DNA of 28,702 bases. Origin: Gammaproteobacteria bacterium (GTDB lineage Bacteria; Pseudomonadota; Gammaproteobacteria; Burkholderiales; Thiobacillaceae). Both the position numbers and the translations under genes were made by a program. The stretch covers positions 1 through 28,702 of the forward strand of contig JAHJNP010000181.1 in NCBI GenBank assembly GCA_018820745.1, written 5' to 3'. Shown piece after piece: positions 1-7,732 of the stretch; position 1 is the first letter of the stretch; every line of letters starts with the position of its first letter. The notes below the pieces were generated by a model that was not told where the DNA came from, ran no database searches, and saw nothing but the letters and a program-made list of their open reading frames with translations.

Positions 1-1129
1 GGTTGCCGTCGCCGGCGTGGAACACGTTGGCCACCGCGAGGCCGTATTCCGCGCTCATCTCGCTGATGCGCTGCAGCACATGCGGCAAGGCGCCGCGCGG
101 AATGGTGCCGTCCATGCAGTAGTAGTCGGGTGCGAGGCGTCCCACTGCGGGGAAGGCGGCCTTGCGTCCGGCCCAGAATTTGAGGCGTTGCTCCTCGCTT
201 TCGGCGGTGCGGATCTCGATGGCGCCGGAGGCTTCGAGCACGGCGCGCACGGTGTAGATGTCGGCCGAGACTTCCTCGTTGACGCCGTCGACCTCGCACA
301 GCAGCAGCGCCTCGCAGTCGAGCGGATAGCCGGCGTGGACGAAGGCCTCGGCGGCCTGGATGGCGAGGCGGTCCATCATCTCCAGACCCGCGGGAATCAC
401 GCCGGCGGCGATGATGTTGCCGACCGCGGCACCGGCTTTGGCCACGTCGTCGAACGCGGCCAGCACCACCTGCGCGCGCTCGGGGCGCGGCAACAGCTTG
501 ACCGTGACTTCGGTGATGACCGCCAGCATGCCTTCCGAGCCGGTCAGCAGCGCGAGCAGGTCGTAGCCTGCGGCATCGAGCGATTCGTTGCCGATTTCGA
601 GCAGCTGGCCGTCGATGGTCCAGGCGCGCAGCTTCTGGATGTTGTGCACGGTAAGACCGTATTTCAGGCAGTGCACGCCGCCGGAGTTTTCCGCCACGTT
701 GCCGCCGATCGAGCAGGCGATCTGCGACGAGGGGTCAGGCGCGTAATAGAGATTGTGCTCGGCGACGGCTTCGGAAATCGCCAGATTGCGTACGCCGGGT
801 TCGACCACGGCGGTGCGCGCGAGCGGGTCGATCGCCTTGATGCGGTTGAGCTTCGCCAGCACCAAGAGCACCGCGCCGTCGATCGGCAGGGCGCCGGCGG
901 CAAGCCCGGTGCCGGCACCGCGCGCCACCACCGCGATCTTCTCCGCGTGGCACAGGCGCAAGATCGCTGCCACCTGCGCCTCGCTCTCCGGCAGCACCAC
1001 CACGTCGGGTGTGTTGCGGTACGCCGCCAGGCCGTCGGACTCGAACGGCAGCAGGTCTTCGCGCTCGTGCAGCACGCAGTGCGGCGGCAAGAGGCGGCGC
1101 AACTGGGAGAGGAAGGCGGGGCTGAGCAT
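1..1129 (-). CDS. glcD: Glycolate oxidase subunit GlcD (FAD-binding), 3' part cut by window edge
   Basis: Flavin-binding subunit of a glycolate or D-2-hydroxyacid dehydrogenase, which oxidises the 2-hydroxy acid to a 2-keto acid. The strand opposite the long plus-strand frame reads cleanly from ATG at 1129: a PESEAQV segment (residues 47-53), the flavin loop GAGTGLAAGA (71-80), PGVRNLAIS (111-119) and a PDPSSQIACSIGGN region followed by AENSGG (131-150). This order is typical of the PCMH-type FAD domain of GlcD. About 376 residues are visible of a family length near 490, so the C-terminal end lies left of the window. The start is 19 bases after the stop of the kinase gene on the same strand, so the two are probably co-transcribed. 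No clear ribosome binding site precedes the ATG. The GlcE and GlcF partners, if present, must lie outside. The substrate could be another 2-hydroxy acid such as D-lactate or a sugar acid. Confidence 0.9.
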   Translation of the reverse strand, partial: MLSPAFLSQLRRLLPPHCVLHEREDLLPFESDGLAAYRNTPDVVVLPESEAQVAAILRLCHAEKIAVVARGAGTGLAAGALPIDGAVLLVLAKLNRIKAIDPLARTAVVEPGVRNLAISEAVAEHNLYYAPDPSSQIACSIGGNVAENSGGVHCLKYGLTVHNIQKLRAWTIDGQLLEIGNESLDAAGYDLLALLTGSEGMLAVITEVTVKLLPRPERAQVVLAAFDDVAKAGAAVGNIIAAGVIPAGLEMMDRLAIQAAEAFVHAGYPLDCEALLLCEVDGVNEEVSADIYTVRAVLEASGAIEIRTAESEEQRLKFWAGRKAAFPAVGRLAPDYYCMDGTIPRGALPHVLQRISEMSAEYGLAVANVFHAGDGN

Positions 1130-1148
1130 GAAATCGTCGTGGCGTGAT

Positions 1149-2483
1149 TCAGGCTGCGAGTTTAGCCGGGCTGGGCTGCACGTGCGAGGGCGCGAGCCGT
1201 CGGTAGGCTTCCGCCAGCGCGCCGTCGCCGCCGACGTTGCCGGGAAAAATGACCACCGGCAACTGCGGAAGACGGTGCTCGGGCGGCGTCTGCACCACGG
1301 TGACGCCGGGCAGGATCTGCCCCAGCACGCGCGACGCGGCCAGCGCGAGGCCGGTCGACAGCACGTCGTTGGAAGTGATGCCGCCCTTGCTGATCAGGAA
1401 GCCGAGCGTTTCCGGCAGTCTTTTCACCACATCCATCAGTGTGCCCGACACGGCTTCGCCGAATTTCAAACGCTCCGCCACGCTGGCGAACGTAAGCTCC
1501 GCGCGACTGGTGAACACCACCGGGGTGAGCCCGCGCGCGTGGGCGTGGGCGATGCTTGCCGTCAGTTCGTCGACCACTGCCGCGCGCGCGGCCGGCAGGC
1601 GGGCCACGTCGAGCGGCAGGCCGACGACACCGCGTTGCTTCAAGAGCGCGGTCAGCTGCGCGGTGGTCTTGGCCACGTGCGATCCGACCACGATGGCGCC
1701 GGGCTGACCGTCGCGCACCAGGGTGGCAAACGATTCGGCGGCGACCGGCTGCGGCGGCAGCTTCGCCAACGCGGTGAGCAGCGAAGCCGCGCTGCGGAAC
1801 AAGAGCCGTTTGCCGCCGGCAGCAGCCGTCAGCACGGCATCGGCGAACAAGCGGTAATCGTCGGCCGATTCGCCGTCGACCACGCCCACCGTATTGTCGT
1901 GCAGCGCGGCGAGCCATTCGCCTGCGCCGCCGGCACGCAGGTCGGCCAGCGTCAGGCGTGCCACATCTTCGGCGGCAACCCGGCCGCCGGTTTTTTCTGC
2001 CACGTAGTCGGGCAGATACGCCGTGCGGTAGCCGAACACCGAGTCGCGCGCGAATTCGGTTTCGTGGGTGGGCACCGGCTTGCCGTCGACCATCAGGTAA
2101 TGCGTGCTGTCGCGCGTGATGCGGCCGCCCTCGAAGAACGCCGGGGTCAACAGCGTGGCGTCGAACGGCCCGAGCACGGCGTTCATTACGTCGGTTTCCA
2201 CCGGATAGTGACCGCGCAGGGTCGAGTCCGAGCGTGACACGAACAGTACCGGGCCGTCGTAGTCGGCCAGCGCAGCCTTGAGGTTGACGCACACCTCGCG
2301 GGTGACGGCGGCGGCACGTTCCGCGTCCATTCCGCGTGTATTGGTCAGAATGAAGAACAGCGGCGCGGCGTCCGCCAGCGCGGTTTTCAGCGTGGCGACA
2401 TCCCAGCACGTGAGCAGCAGGCAGGAATGCACCGTCTGCGAACCGGTGGGGTCGTCGTCGAGAACGATGATTTTCGGGTTCAT
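1149..2483 (-). CDS. Four-carbon acid sugar kinase family protein (DUF1537)
   Basis: Probable ATP-dependent kinase of four-carbon sugar acids such as erythronate or threonate, the activity known for OtnK/DtnK/LtnK relatives. The 444-residue protein has the family signatures: DDDPTGSQ at residues 9-16, SDSTLRGH at 85-92 in the N-terminal substrate-binding domain, and SKGGITSND at 365-373 in the C-terminal nucleotide-binding domain. Its length is normal for the family. ATG at 2483 is preceded by an AAGG-type ribosome binding site at about 9 bases. It lies between the transketolase-like gene (88 bases upstream, with a palindrome in the gap) and glcD (19 bases downstream), all on the minus strand. 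The usual partners of these kinases in sugar-acid pathways, a PdxA2-type dehydrogenase or an aldolase, are not visible here, so the substrate is uncertain. Confidence 0.85.
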   Translation of the reverse strand: MNPKIIVLDDDPTGSQTVHSCLLLTCWDVATLKTALADAAPLFFILTNTRGMDAERAAAVTREVCVNLKAALADYDGPVLFVSRSDSTLRGHYPVETDVMNAVLGPFDATLLTPAFFEGGRITRDSTHYLMVDGKPVPTHETEFARDSVFGYRTAYLPDYVAEKTGGRVAAEDVARLTLADLRAGGAGEWLAALHDNTVGVVDGESADDYRLFADAVLTAAAGGKRLLFRSAASLLTALAKLPPQPVAAESFATLVRDGQPGAIVVGSHVAKTTAQLTALLKQRGVVGLPLDVARLPAARAAVVDELTASIAHAHARGLTPVVFTSRAELTFASVAERLKFGEAVSGTLMDVVKRLPETLGFLISKGGITSNDVLSTGLALAASRVLGQILPGVTVVQTPPEHRLPQLPVVIFPGNVGGDGALAEAYRRLAPSHVQPSPAKLAA

Positions 2484-2500
2484 GGTGAAAACCTTTTTTG

Positions 2501-2564
2501 TCCGCGAAGGACGCGAAGAAACGCGAAGGAAAAAACATAGGTTTTCTTCGCGGCCCTTCGCGGA
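2501..2564. repeat. Extragenic palindrome, copy 1
   Basis: Long imperfect inverted repeat between the DUF1537 gene and the transketolase-like gene. Outer arms TCCGCGAAGG (2501-2510) and CCTTCGCGGA (2555-2564) are perfect complements, as are inner arms GCGAAGAAA (2513-2521) and TTTCTTCGC (2543-2551). ACGCGAAG also occurs twice in direct orientation (2511-2518 and 2521-2528). A second copy sits at 15756-15826. It could form a strong hairpin in the polycistronic message and either stabilise the upstream transketolase-like segment or partly terminate transcription; that role is inference. Confidence 0.85.
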
Positions 2565-2571
2565 TATGTTT

Positions 2572-4812
2572 TTAAACTGCAGCCTGTTCCAGCATGGCCA
2601 GCGCGCGCTCGTGCATCGCTTGCGCGTTCATGCCGTTGAAGTCGAACAGCTGCTGCGCGCTGGCGGTGGTTTCGCCGCGCTTCCAGCAGAAGACGTCGCG
2701 CTGCGCGGCCTGGCTGCGCAACATCACTGGTTCCAGCGGCCCCGACGGGCCGCCGCTGACGCCGATCAGCACGTCGCCTTGGAACATTGCGCGGAAGGCG
2801 GCGTCGTCCATGAAGCGGCCGTCGGGTTCCGACACGCTGTTCCACAGCACATCGCTGGGGCGGTACAGGCGGCGCGGGTTGACCACGGCGACGATGCGCG
2901 AGCCGATGCCTGCCTCGGCCAGTTTCTCGGCGGCGGCGAACACCGGCTGCAGCACCATGTCGCCGGTCACCGCGAACACCACGGTATGCGAGCCCGCCGC
3001 CTTATTTGAAGGCAGCTCCTTCAGCACCATCGCGCCGTCGTCGATCGCCTGGAAGCTCTGCGCCATCGTGGCGTGCACCGGCAGCGGCGACTTCGAGGCG
3101 GTGATGACGATGCCCTTGTTGTGCTGGCGCAAGGCCCAGTCGTAGCTCGCCTGAATCATGTTGGCGTCGACCGGGAACAGCGGGTAGACGTTGCCGTTCC
3201 TCATCATCGCGGCGAAATAGCTCTCGATCTCGGGGCGCTGGTGGGTCCAGCCGTTGCGACCCTGCTCCAGCGCGCCGGCGGTGAACAGGCACACCGTGGC
3301 GGGGGTGGGGCGGCGCAATTCGGCCATTGCCTGCGTCACCGTCTGCCAGATCGGCAGGCCGTTGATGGCGAAGGACTCGTAGCTGCACCACAGGCTGCGG
3401 CCGCCGAACAGCGCGAGCCCCACCGCGAGACCGGCACAGGCGTCCTCGTTGAGCGGCTCGTAGACCTGGCCCGAAGGCCCCTGGAAATACAGGTCGTCGG
3501 CGGTCGGGTGGCGGATGGTCAGCGCCTTGTTGATGTTGGCCATGGCGGATGCCTCGTTGCCGTCGGCGTTGGTGACGACGAACATCGGGTCGCGCTTGCC
3601 CACTTCGCCGACCACGTGGCCGAAGGCGGTGGTGGGGATATGGTTTTCGCCGACGGCGAATTCGGTCAGCGACAGGCCGTCGAGGCTGGGTAGATCCCGC
3701 ACGGACTCGGTCACCGCCACGCGTGCGGCCGGGCCGCCGCCGGCGTGGCGGAAGTTCTCGCGGGTCAGCTTCCAGGCCTGGATCGGCAGTGCGCGGCGCT
3801 GCAGGCCGGCTTTCACGTCGTCGGAGTCAAGCGTGTGGTGCGCATACAGGTTGTGCGACTTGGCGCCGGTGGCGTGAACGCCCGCGCCTTTCAACTGCTT
3901 GACGATGAGGCAGGCGCGGCGGCCGGACAGCGCGCTCTTCGCAGCGGCGTCAGCGGCCTTCAGGATGGCGCCGGTGAAGGCCATGCGCGCGGCGAAGCCG
4001 AAGCTGGTCGAGTCCGTGTACACCGGCGCGTCGGGGGTGTCGGCGTAGTCGCGGGCGTCGATCAGGTGCACCTCGTCGAAGCCGTGCGCGCGCCAGTAGT
4101 CGGTCATGCGCGTGTTGTCCCACAAGGACACCATGCTGTGGTGCTCCTGCGAATAGCCGTTCCACACCAGCACCGGCAGGTAGTTGGTGATGTCCGGGTA
4201 GGCGGTGGCGAAGTGCTGGAACGCGCTCATGATGTAGGGCTCGCCGAGACCGCCGTCGCCGATGGTGACGGGGAAGAGCGTGTCGCGATTGAGATAGGCG
4301 CCGGCCATGGCGAAATGCTGGCCCTGGCCCAAGGGACCTGCGGGCGCCAGCAGGCCGGGGATCGCACCCGACAGGTGGCCCAGGAGACCGTGGCGCTCGC
4401 GGTAGCGTGCGCGCATGTCGGCAACCGTATGGATGCCCATGTCTTCGAGCGAGGTGTCGAGGAACATCGCCGAGTAGAAGCCGGGCGCGTGGTGGCCGAC
4501 TTCGGTCACCAGGTTGCGGTGGCCGAGCAGATGCAGTGCGGCAACCGCGTCGGCGCTGGAGGCGAAGCCGCCCGGGTGGCCGGAGGACTTGCTGCCGGTG
4601 ACCTGCAGCGTCAGGTAGCGCAGCGCGTCGGCGGCCAGCAGCGTCTGGTAGACCGAAGCCTCGCTGGTCGCATCCGGCAGCGCCGGCTGGTTCGGCCCCA
4701 GGAGCGGCGATGCGCCCAGGCGGTCGATTTCCGGAAAGCTGTCGGCGAAATACTGGATGCCCTCGCAGAAGGCGGGGACGGTCTCGGGGGTGGACTGCAT
4801 CACAGCGCTCAT
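2572..4812 (-). CDS. Transketolase/phosphoketolase-like thiamine-diphosphate enzyme
   Basis: A 746-residue ThDP-dependent enzyme that probably transfers or releases a two-carbon ketol unit. Residues 75-90 (SKSSGHPGG...) and GPLGQG (159-164) look like transketolase. The ThDP/metal motif GDGGLGEP (185-192) ends in LPVLVWNGY (212-220), which resembles the LPILHLNGY of phosphoketolases. NEDACAG (455-461) probably carries the cofactor-activating Glu456. CSYESF (476-481), NGWTHQRPE (520-528), FPVDAN (546-551) and a C-terminal RGETT...FDFNGMN block (712-729) again resemble phosphoketolase. The length lies between transketolase (about 660) and phosphoketolase (about 800). The start at 4812 was chosen over an in-frame ATG 33 bases upstream because AAAGGA lies 5-6 bases before it. 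It is divergent from the IclR gene, with operator palindromes between, and heads the operon with the kinase and glcD. Plain annotation would be transketolase; the substrate is unknown. Confidence 0.8.
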   Translation of the reverse strand: MSAVMQSTPETVPAFCEGIQYFADSFPEIDRLGASPLLGPNQPALPDATSEASVYQTLLAADALRYLTLQVTGSKSSGHPGGFASSADAVAALHLLGHRNLVTEVGHHAPGFYSAMFLDTSLEDMGIHTVADMRARYRERHGLLGHLSGAIPGLLAPAGPLGQGQHFAMAGAYLNRDTLFPVTIGDGGLGEPYIMSAFQHFATAYPDITNYLPVLVWNGYSQEHHSMVSLWDNTRMTDYWRAHGFDEVHLIDARDYADTPDAPVYTDSTSFGFAARMAFTGAILKAADAAAKSALSGRRACLIVKQLKGAGVHATGAKSHNLYAHHTLDSDDVKAGLQRRALPIQAWKLTRENFRHAGGGPAARVAVTESVRDLPSLDGLSLTEFAVGENHIPTTAFGHVVGEVGKRDPMFVVTNADGNEASAMANINKALTIRHPTADDLYFQGPSGQVYEPLNEDACAGLAVGLALFGGRSLWCSYESFAINGLPIWQTVTQAMAELRRPTPATVCLFTAGALEQGRNGWTHQRPEIESYFAAMMRNGNVYPLFPVDANMIQASYDWALRQHNKGIVITASKSPLPVHATMAQSFQAIDDGAMVLKELPSNKAAGSHTVVFAVTGDMVLQPVFAAAEKLAEAGIGSRIVAVVNPRRLYRPSDVLWNSVSEPDGRFMDDAAFRAMFQGDVLIGVSGGPSGPLEPVMLRSQAAQRDVFCWKRGETTASAQQLFDFNGMNAQAMHERALAMLEQAAV

Positions 4813-4821
4813 GGCGTTTCC

Positions 4822-4925
4822 TTTCACAATATGAAAATGTTTCACGTCATGTGAAACGATGTACGTATTGAAGCAGGTAAAGCGACAAATTTCACAATGC
4901 GTGATAAATTTTCACTTCATGAAAA
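4822..4925. promoter_or_regulatory. Divergent control region with four TTTCA-N5-TGAAA palindromes (putative IclR-family operators)
   Basis: Four inverted repeats of one design lie between the regulator and the enzyme operon. They are TTTCA-N5-TGAAA at 4822-4836; GTTTCAC-N5-GTGAAAC, perfect, at 4839-4857; TTTCAC-N5-GTGATA with one mismatch at 4890-4906; and TTTTCA-N5-TGAAAA, perfect, at 4909-4925. The first lies next to the ribosome binding site of the transketolase-like gene; the last covers the likely start codon of the regulator. Equal half-site spacing and flanking placement suggest the adjacent IclR-type protein binds here to control both itself and the operon. No convincing -35/-10 pair could be chosen by eye. 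Confidence 0.75.
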
Positions 4926-5683
4926 ACGTCAGTTCGTCCATCCAGGTTATCGACCGTGCCATGGCGCTGGTCGGCGTCCTCTCCCGCGCGCCCGGTCCGG
5001 TCAGCCTGACCCGGCTGGCGGGCGAAGCTGACCTGCACACGGCCAGCGCGCATCGCATCCTCGGTGCGCTGATGGCGCACGGCCTGGTCGAGAAAACCGG
5101 CGCCGGCGAATATGATCTGGGCGTGCGCTGGCTGGAGGTGGGCAACCGGCTGCGCGCGCGACTCAACATCCGGCAGGTGGCGATGCCGGCCATGCAGCAG
5201 CTGGCCGAGCTGACCGGCGAGACGGTCAACCTCATCGTGCGGCGCGGCGATGAAGCGGTCTATGTCGAGCGGGTGACCGGCGGGCAGACGATGATCCAGG
5301 TGGTGCAGGTGGTCGGCGCGCACGCGCCGCTGCACGTCACCGCGGTCGGCAAGATCTTCCTCGCCGAGGACAGCGCCAGCGGCGTGATGGGCTACGCCGA
5401 GCGCACCGGCCTGCCCGCCTACACCGCGAACACCCTGACCACGCTGGAAAAGCTGCGTGCCGAGCTTGACGTGATCCGGCGCGAGCAGCTGGCCTCCGAC
5501 CGCGAGGAAGCCGAGCTGGGGGTGGCGTGCATCGGCGCGCCGATCCGCGACGCCGAGGGCAAGCTGGTCGCCGGGCTGTCGATCTCGGCGCCAGCCGACC
5601 GCCATAAGGCCGGCTGGGCCGAGGCGTTGAAAAAGGCCGCCGAACAGACCGGCGCGGCGCTGGGTTATCTGGCCGATGCCTGA
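4919..5683 (+). CDS. IclR family transcriptional regulator
   Basis: Probable effector-responsive regulator of the divergent operon. The 254-residue protein starts with the usual IclR opening (SSSIQVIDRAMAL, residues 5-17), then a winged helix-turn-helix (about 10-70, including LTRLAGEADLHTASAHRIL) and a C-terminal effector-binding domain (about 80-250, with VNLIVRRGDEAVYVERV and an LHVTAVGKIFLAE loop). The frame is open upstream to 4859, but ATG 4919 matches the normal family N-terminus. No ribosome binding site is evident before any candidate start, and the last operator palindrome overlaps ATG 4919, so autoregulation of initiation is plausible. The effector is likely to be a 2-keto or hydroxy acid related to the operon substrate; that is inference from context. 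Confidence 0.9.
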   Translation: MKNVSSSIQVIDRAMALVGVLSRAPGPVSLTRLAGEADLHTASAHRILGALMAHGLVEKTGAGEYDLGVRWLEVGNRLRARLNIRQVAMPAMQQLAELTGETVNLIVRRGDEAVYVERVTGGQTMIQVVQVVGAHAPLHVTAVGKIFLAEDSASGVMGYAERTGLPAYTANTLTTLEKLRAELDVIRREQLASDREEAELGVACIGAPIRDAEGKLVAGLSISAPADRHKAGWAEALKKAAEQTGAALGYLADA

Positions 5684-5746
5684 AATCAGCATGCGCTCGT
5701 CAGTAAGTCCTTGCCGCGCTCGGGCTTTGTTGGCAAGGTGGCGGCC

Positions 5747-6763
5747 ATGACCGCCATCCAGCCCGCTACCCGCTACCAGATCGCCGCCTGGCTGATGATG
5801 GCCGCCGGCCTGCCGCTTGTCCTTTATCTGCGCTTGCTGCCGGCCCTGCTGGCGGGCCTTTTGGTGGTGCAACTGGTGCACCTGCTGGCGCCCCGGTTTG
5901 TCATCGGCAAGCTCGACCATACCTGGTCCAAGGTGCTGGTGGTGTCCCTGATCACCCTTGTCGTGCTGGGCGCACTGGGCGGCGTCACCGCGGGCGCCCT
6001 CCTGTATTTGCGCACCGAGGGCGGCCTCACCGGCCTGCTCACCAAGATGGCCGAGGTGATCGAAAACTCGCGCGAGCTGCTGCCGGCGTGGGCTGGCGAA
6101 TGGCTGCCGCAGGGCGACGGGTCGGTGATCCGCGCCGGCCTGGTCGAATGGCTGCGTGACCATGCGCAGGACCTGCGCAAGCTGGGTGGCGATGCCGGCC
6201 GCGTGCTGCTACTGATCCTGGTCGGCTTCATCATCGGCAGCTTTGTCGCACTGCGCGAAGCCTCGCCGCATCAGACCATGGCACCGCTGGCGCAAGCGCT
6301 GTGCGAGCGCGTGCGTCGGCTCGCCGAAGCCTTCCACCGCGTGGTGTTCGCCCAGGTACGGATCTCCGCGCTCAACGCCCTGCTGACCTGGATCTATCTC
6401 GTCCTGATCCTCCCCGCATTCGGCGTCGAGCTGCCTTTCGTTAAGACCATGGTGCTGGTGACCTTTGTCGTCGGCCTGCTGCCGGTGCTCGGCAACCTCA
6501 TATCCAACAGCATCATCGTCGTCATTTCGCTGTCGCATTCGCTGTATGTCGCCGCCGGCTCGCTCGCCTTTCTGGTCATCATCCACAAGCTCGAATATTT
6601 CGTGAATGCCCGTATCATTGGCGGCCAGATCAAGGCACGGGCCTGGGAACTCCTCATCGTCATGCTGGCGATGGAAGCGGCCTTCGGTGTGCCGGGCGTG
6701 ATCGCCGCACCCGTGTTCTACGCGTATCTCAAAAAAGAATTGTCCGATAGGGAATTAATTTAA
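5747..6763 (+). CDS. AI-2E/PerM family membrane protein
   Basis: Integral membrane protein of the AI-2E transporter (PerM/YhhT) superfamily, 338 residues. Hydrophobic segments appear near residues 9-30, 31-45, 60-90, 140-165, 200-225, 230-260, 265-285 and 295-325, with an extended soluble segment between the third and fourth. The second half carries a family-like stretch of VGLLPVLGNLISN and a late LEYFVNARIIGGQI. Start 5747 has AAGGTGG about 7 bases upstream; an in-frame ATG at 5711 lacks one. Its stop shares a base with the next start (TAATG at 6761-6765), so it is probably translationally coupled to the GcvR-like gene. The transported substrate is not predictable; family members include exporters and Na+/H+ antiporters. 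Confidence 0.85.
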   Translation: MTAIQPATRYQIAAWLMMAAGLPLVLYLRLLPALLAGLLVVQLVHLLAPRFVIGKLDHTWSKVLVVSLITLVVLGALGGVTAGALLYLRTEGGLTGLLTKMAEVIENSRELLPAWAGEWLPQGDGSVIRAGLVEWLRDHAQDLRKLGGDAGRVLLLILVGFIIGSFVALREASPHQTMAPLAQALCERVRRLAEAFHRVVFAQVRISALNALLTWIYLVLILPAFGVELPFVKTMVLVTFVVGLLPVLGNLISNSIIVVISLSHSLYVAAGSLAFLVIIHKLEYFVNARIIGGQIKARAWELLIVMLAMEAAFGVPGVIAAPVFYAYLKKELSDRELI

Positions 6764-7302
6764 TGGCAAGCGACACCGAATCCCTCGTCATCACCGCCAG
6801 CGGCGAAGACAAAATTGGCCTGGTGGAAGGCTTCACCCGCCGCATCAGCGAATCCACCTGCAACATCGAGGAATCGCGCATGGCCGCGCTCGGCGGGCGC
6901 TTTGCGCTGCTGATGCGCGTGTCCGGCAGCTGGGACGCGCTGGCCAAGCTGGAAGCCCGCCTGCCGGCGGTGGGCGAGGAGCTCGGCCTGTCGCTCACCC
7001 AGCAGCGCACCCGTCCCACCCGCCCGGAAAAGCCGCTGATCCCGTACACCGTCGAAGTCGCCGCGCTCGACCAGCCCGGCATCGTCAACAGCCTCGCCAA
7101 TTTCTTCGCGCGCCTGCACATCAACATCGAGGCGCTCGACACCGAGACCTATCCCGCCCCGCATACCGGCGCGCCGATGTTCGCTGTCCACATGACGCTC
7201 GGCATTCCCGCCGACGCCCATATCGCCACCTTGCGCGGCGATTTCCTCGATTACTGCGACGACCAGAATCTCGACGCGACCTTCGAGCCGGTGCGGATGT
7301 AA
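6763..7302 (+). CDS. GcvR-like double ACT-domain protein
   Basis: A 179-residue protein of two ACT domains, about residues 6-82 (ITASGEDKIGLVEGFTRRI) and 92-175 (VEVAALDQPGIVNSLANFF). Each shows the D-x-x-G-[IL]-V pattern of amino-acid-sensing ACT domains. The arrangement and length match GcvR, the accessory repressor of the glycine cleavage system, and related glycine/serine sensors. No DNA-binding domain is present, so it would act through a partner such as GcvA. Its start overlaps the stop of the AI-2E-type gene. No glycine cleavage gene is in the window, so the specific role is inferred from family only. Confidence 0.8.
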   Translation: MASDTESLVITASGEDKIGLVEGFTRRISESTCNIEESRMAALGGRFALLMRVSGSWDALAKLEARLPAVGEELGLSLTQQRTRPTRPEKPLIPYTVEVAALDQPGIVNSLANFFARLHINIEALDTETYPAPHTGAPMFAVHMTLGIPADAHIATLRGDFLDYCDDQNLDATFEPVRM

Positions 7303-7325
7303 GCCAACGGAACTTTGAACGCCCG

Positions 7326-7340
7326 CAGCACTCGGTGCTG
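7326..7340. other. Short inverted repeat before cbiX
   Basis: CAGCAC and GTGCTG (7326-7331 and 7335-7340) are perfect complements around a 3-base loop in the 63-base gap between the GcvR-like gene and cbiX. No run of T follows, so it is not a standard terminator. It may be a small hairpin or chance. Confidence 0.3.
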
Positions 7341-7365
7341 ATCTCCCCTATGCAAGGAATCCATC

Positions 7366-7725
7366 ATGCCCAGTCTGCTCATCATTGCCCACGGTAGCCG
7401 CCGCGCGGCGTCCAACGACGAAGTCCGCGCACTTGCGGATGCCGTGCGCGTGCAGCCCGACCATGCCTACGACCACGTTGAAACCGCGTTTCTGGAGCTG
7501 GCCGAGCCGAGCATTCCACAGGGCCTGGCGGCGCTGGCCGCGCGCGGCGCGACGGAAATCGTGGCCTTCCCTTATTTTTTGGCGGCGGGAACGCATGTGG
7601 CGCAGGACATTCCGGAGGCCATCGCCGAATTCTCGGCCGTGCATCCCGCGGTGACGGTGCGAATGACGCCGCATCTGGGCGCGTCGGCCACGCTGCCCGC
7701 CGCGATTCTGGGCGTGGCGGCGTAA
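7366..7725 (+). CDS. cbiX: Small CbiX-type sirohydrochlorin chelatase
   Basis: A 119-residue member of the short CbiX family, which inserts cobalt (or iron, or nickel in relatives) into sirohydrochlorin. It opens with LLIIAHGSRR, carrying the catalytic-type His9, and has a VETAFLELAEPSIPQGL region (38-54) and a FPYFLAAGTHVAQDIP metal-site region (about 66-81, second His at about 75). It is roughly half the length of two-domain chelatases, as expected for CbiXS, which works as a homodimer. AAGGA about 8 bases upstream supports the ATG. It ends 7 bases from the convergent neighbour. A cobalamin-dependent ribonucleotide reductase is encoded nearby at 12895-14697, which is consistent with a cobalamin need. 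Iron chelation for sirohaem cannot be excluded. Confidence 0.85.
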   Translation: MPSLLIIAHGSRRAASNDEVRALADAVRVQPDHAYDHVETAFLELAEPSIPQGLAALAARGATEIVAFPYFLAAGTHVAQDIPEAIAEFSAVHPAVTVRMTPHLGASATLPAAILGVAA

Positions 7726-7732
7726 GGACAGC

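Noticed and set aside
17..1147. Long plus-strand open frame of 376 codons at the left edge
   Set aside because: It is antisense to glcD; its translation is rich in His, Gln, Gly and Arg with no motif, whereas the minus strand gives a clear GlcD.
753..2237. Plus-strand open frame of 494 codons across glcD and the kinase gene
   Set aside because: Shadow frame in GC-rich DNA; it spans two recognised minus-strand genes and has no domain-like pattern.
4892..6163. Minus-strand open frame of 423 codons over the IclR and AI-2E genes
   Set aside because: Crosses two clear plus-strand genes and their gap; repetitive Gln/Gly/His content and no motif.
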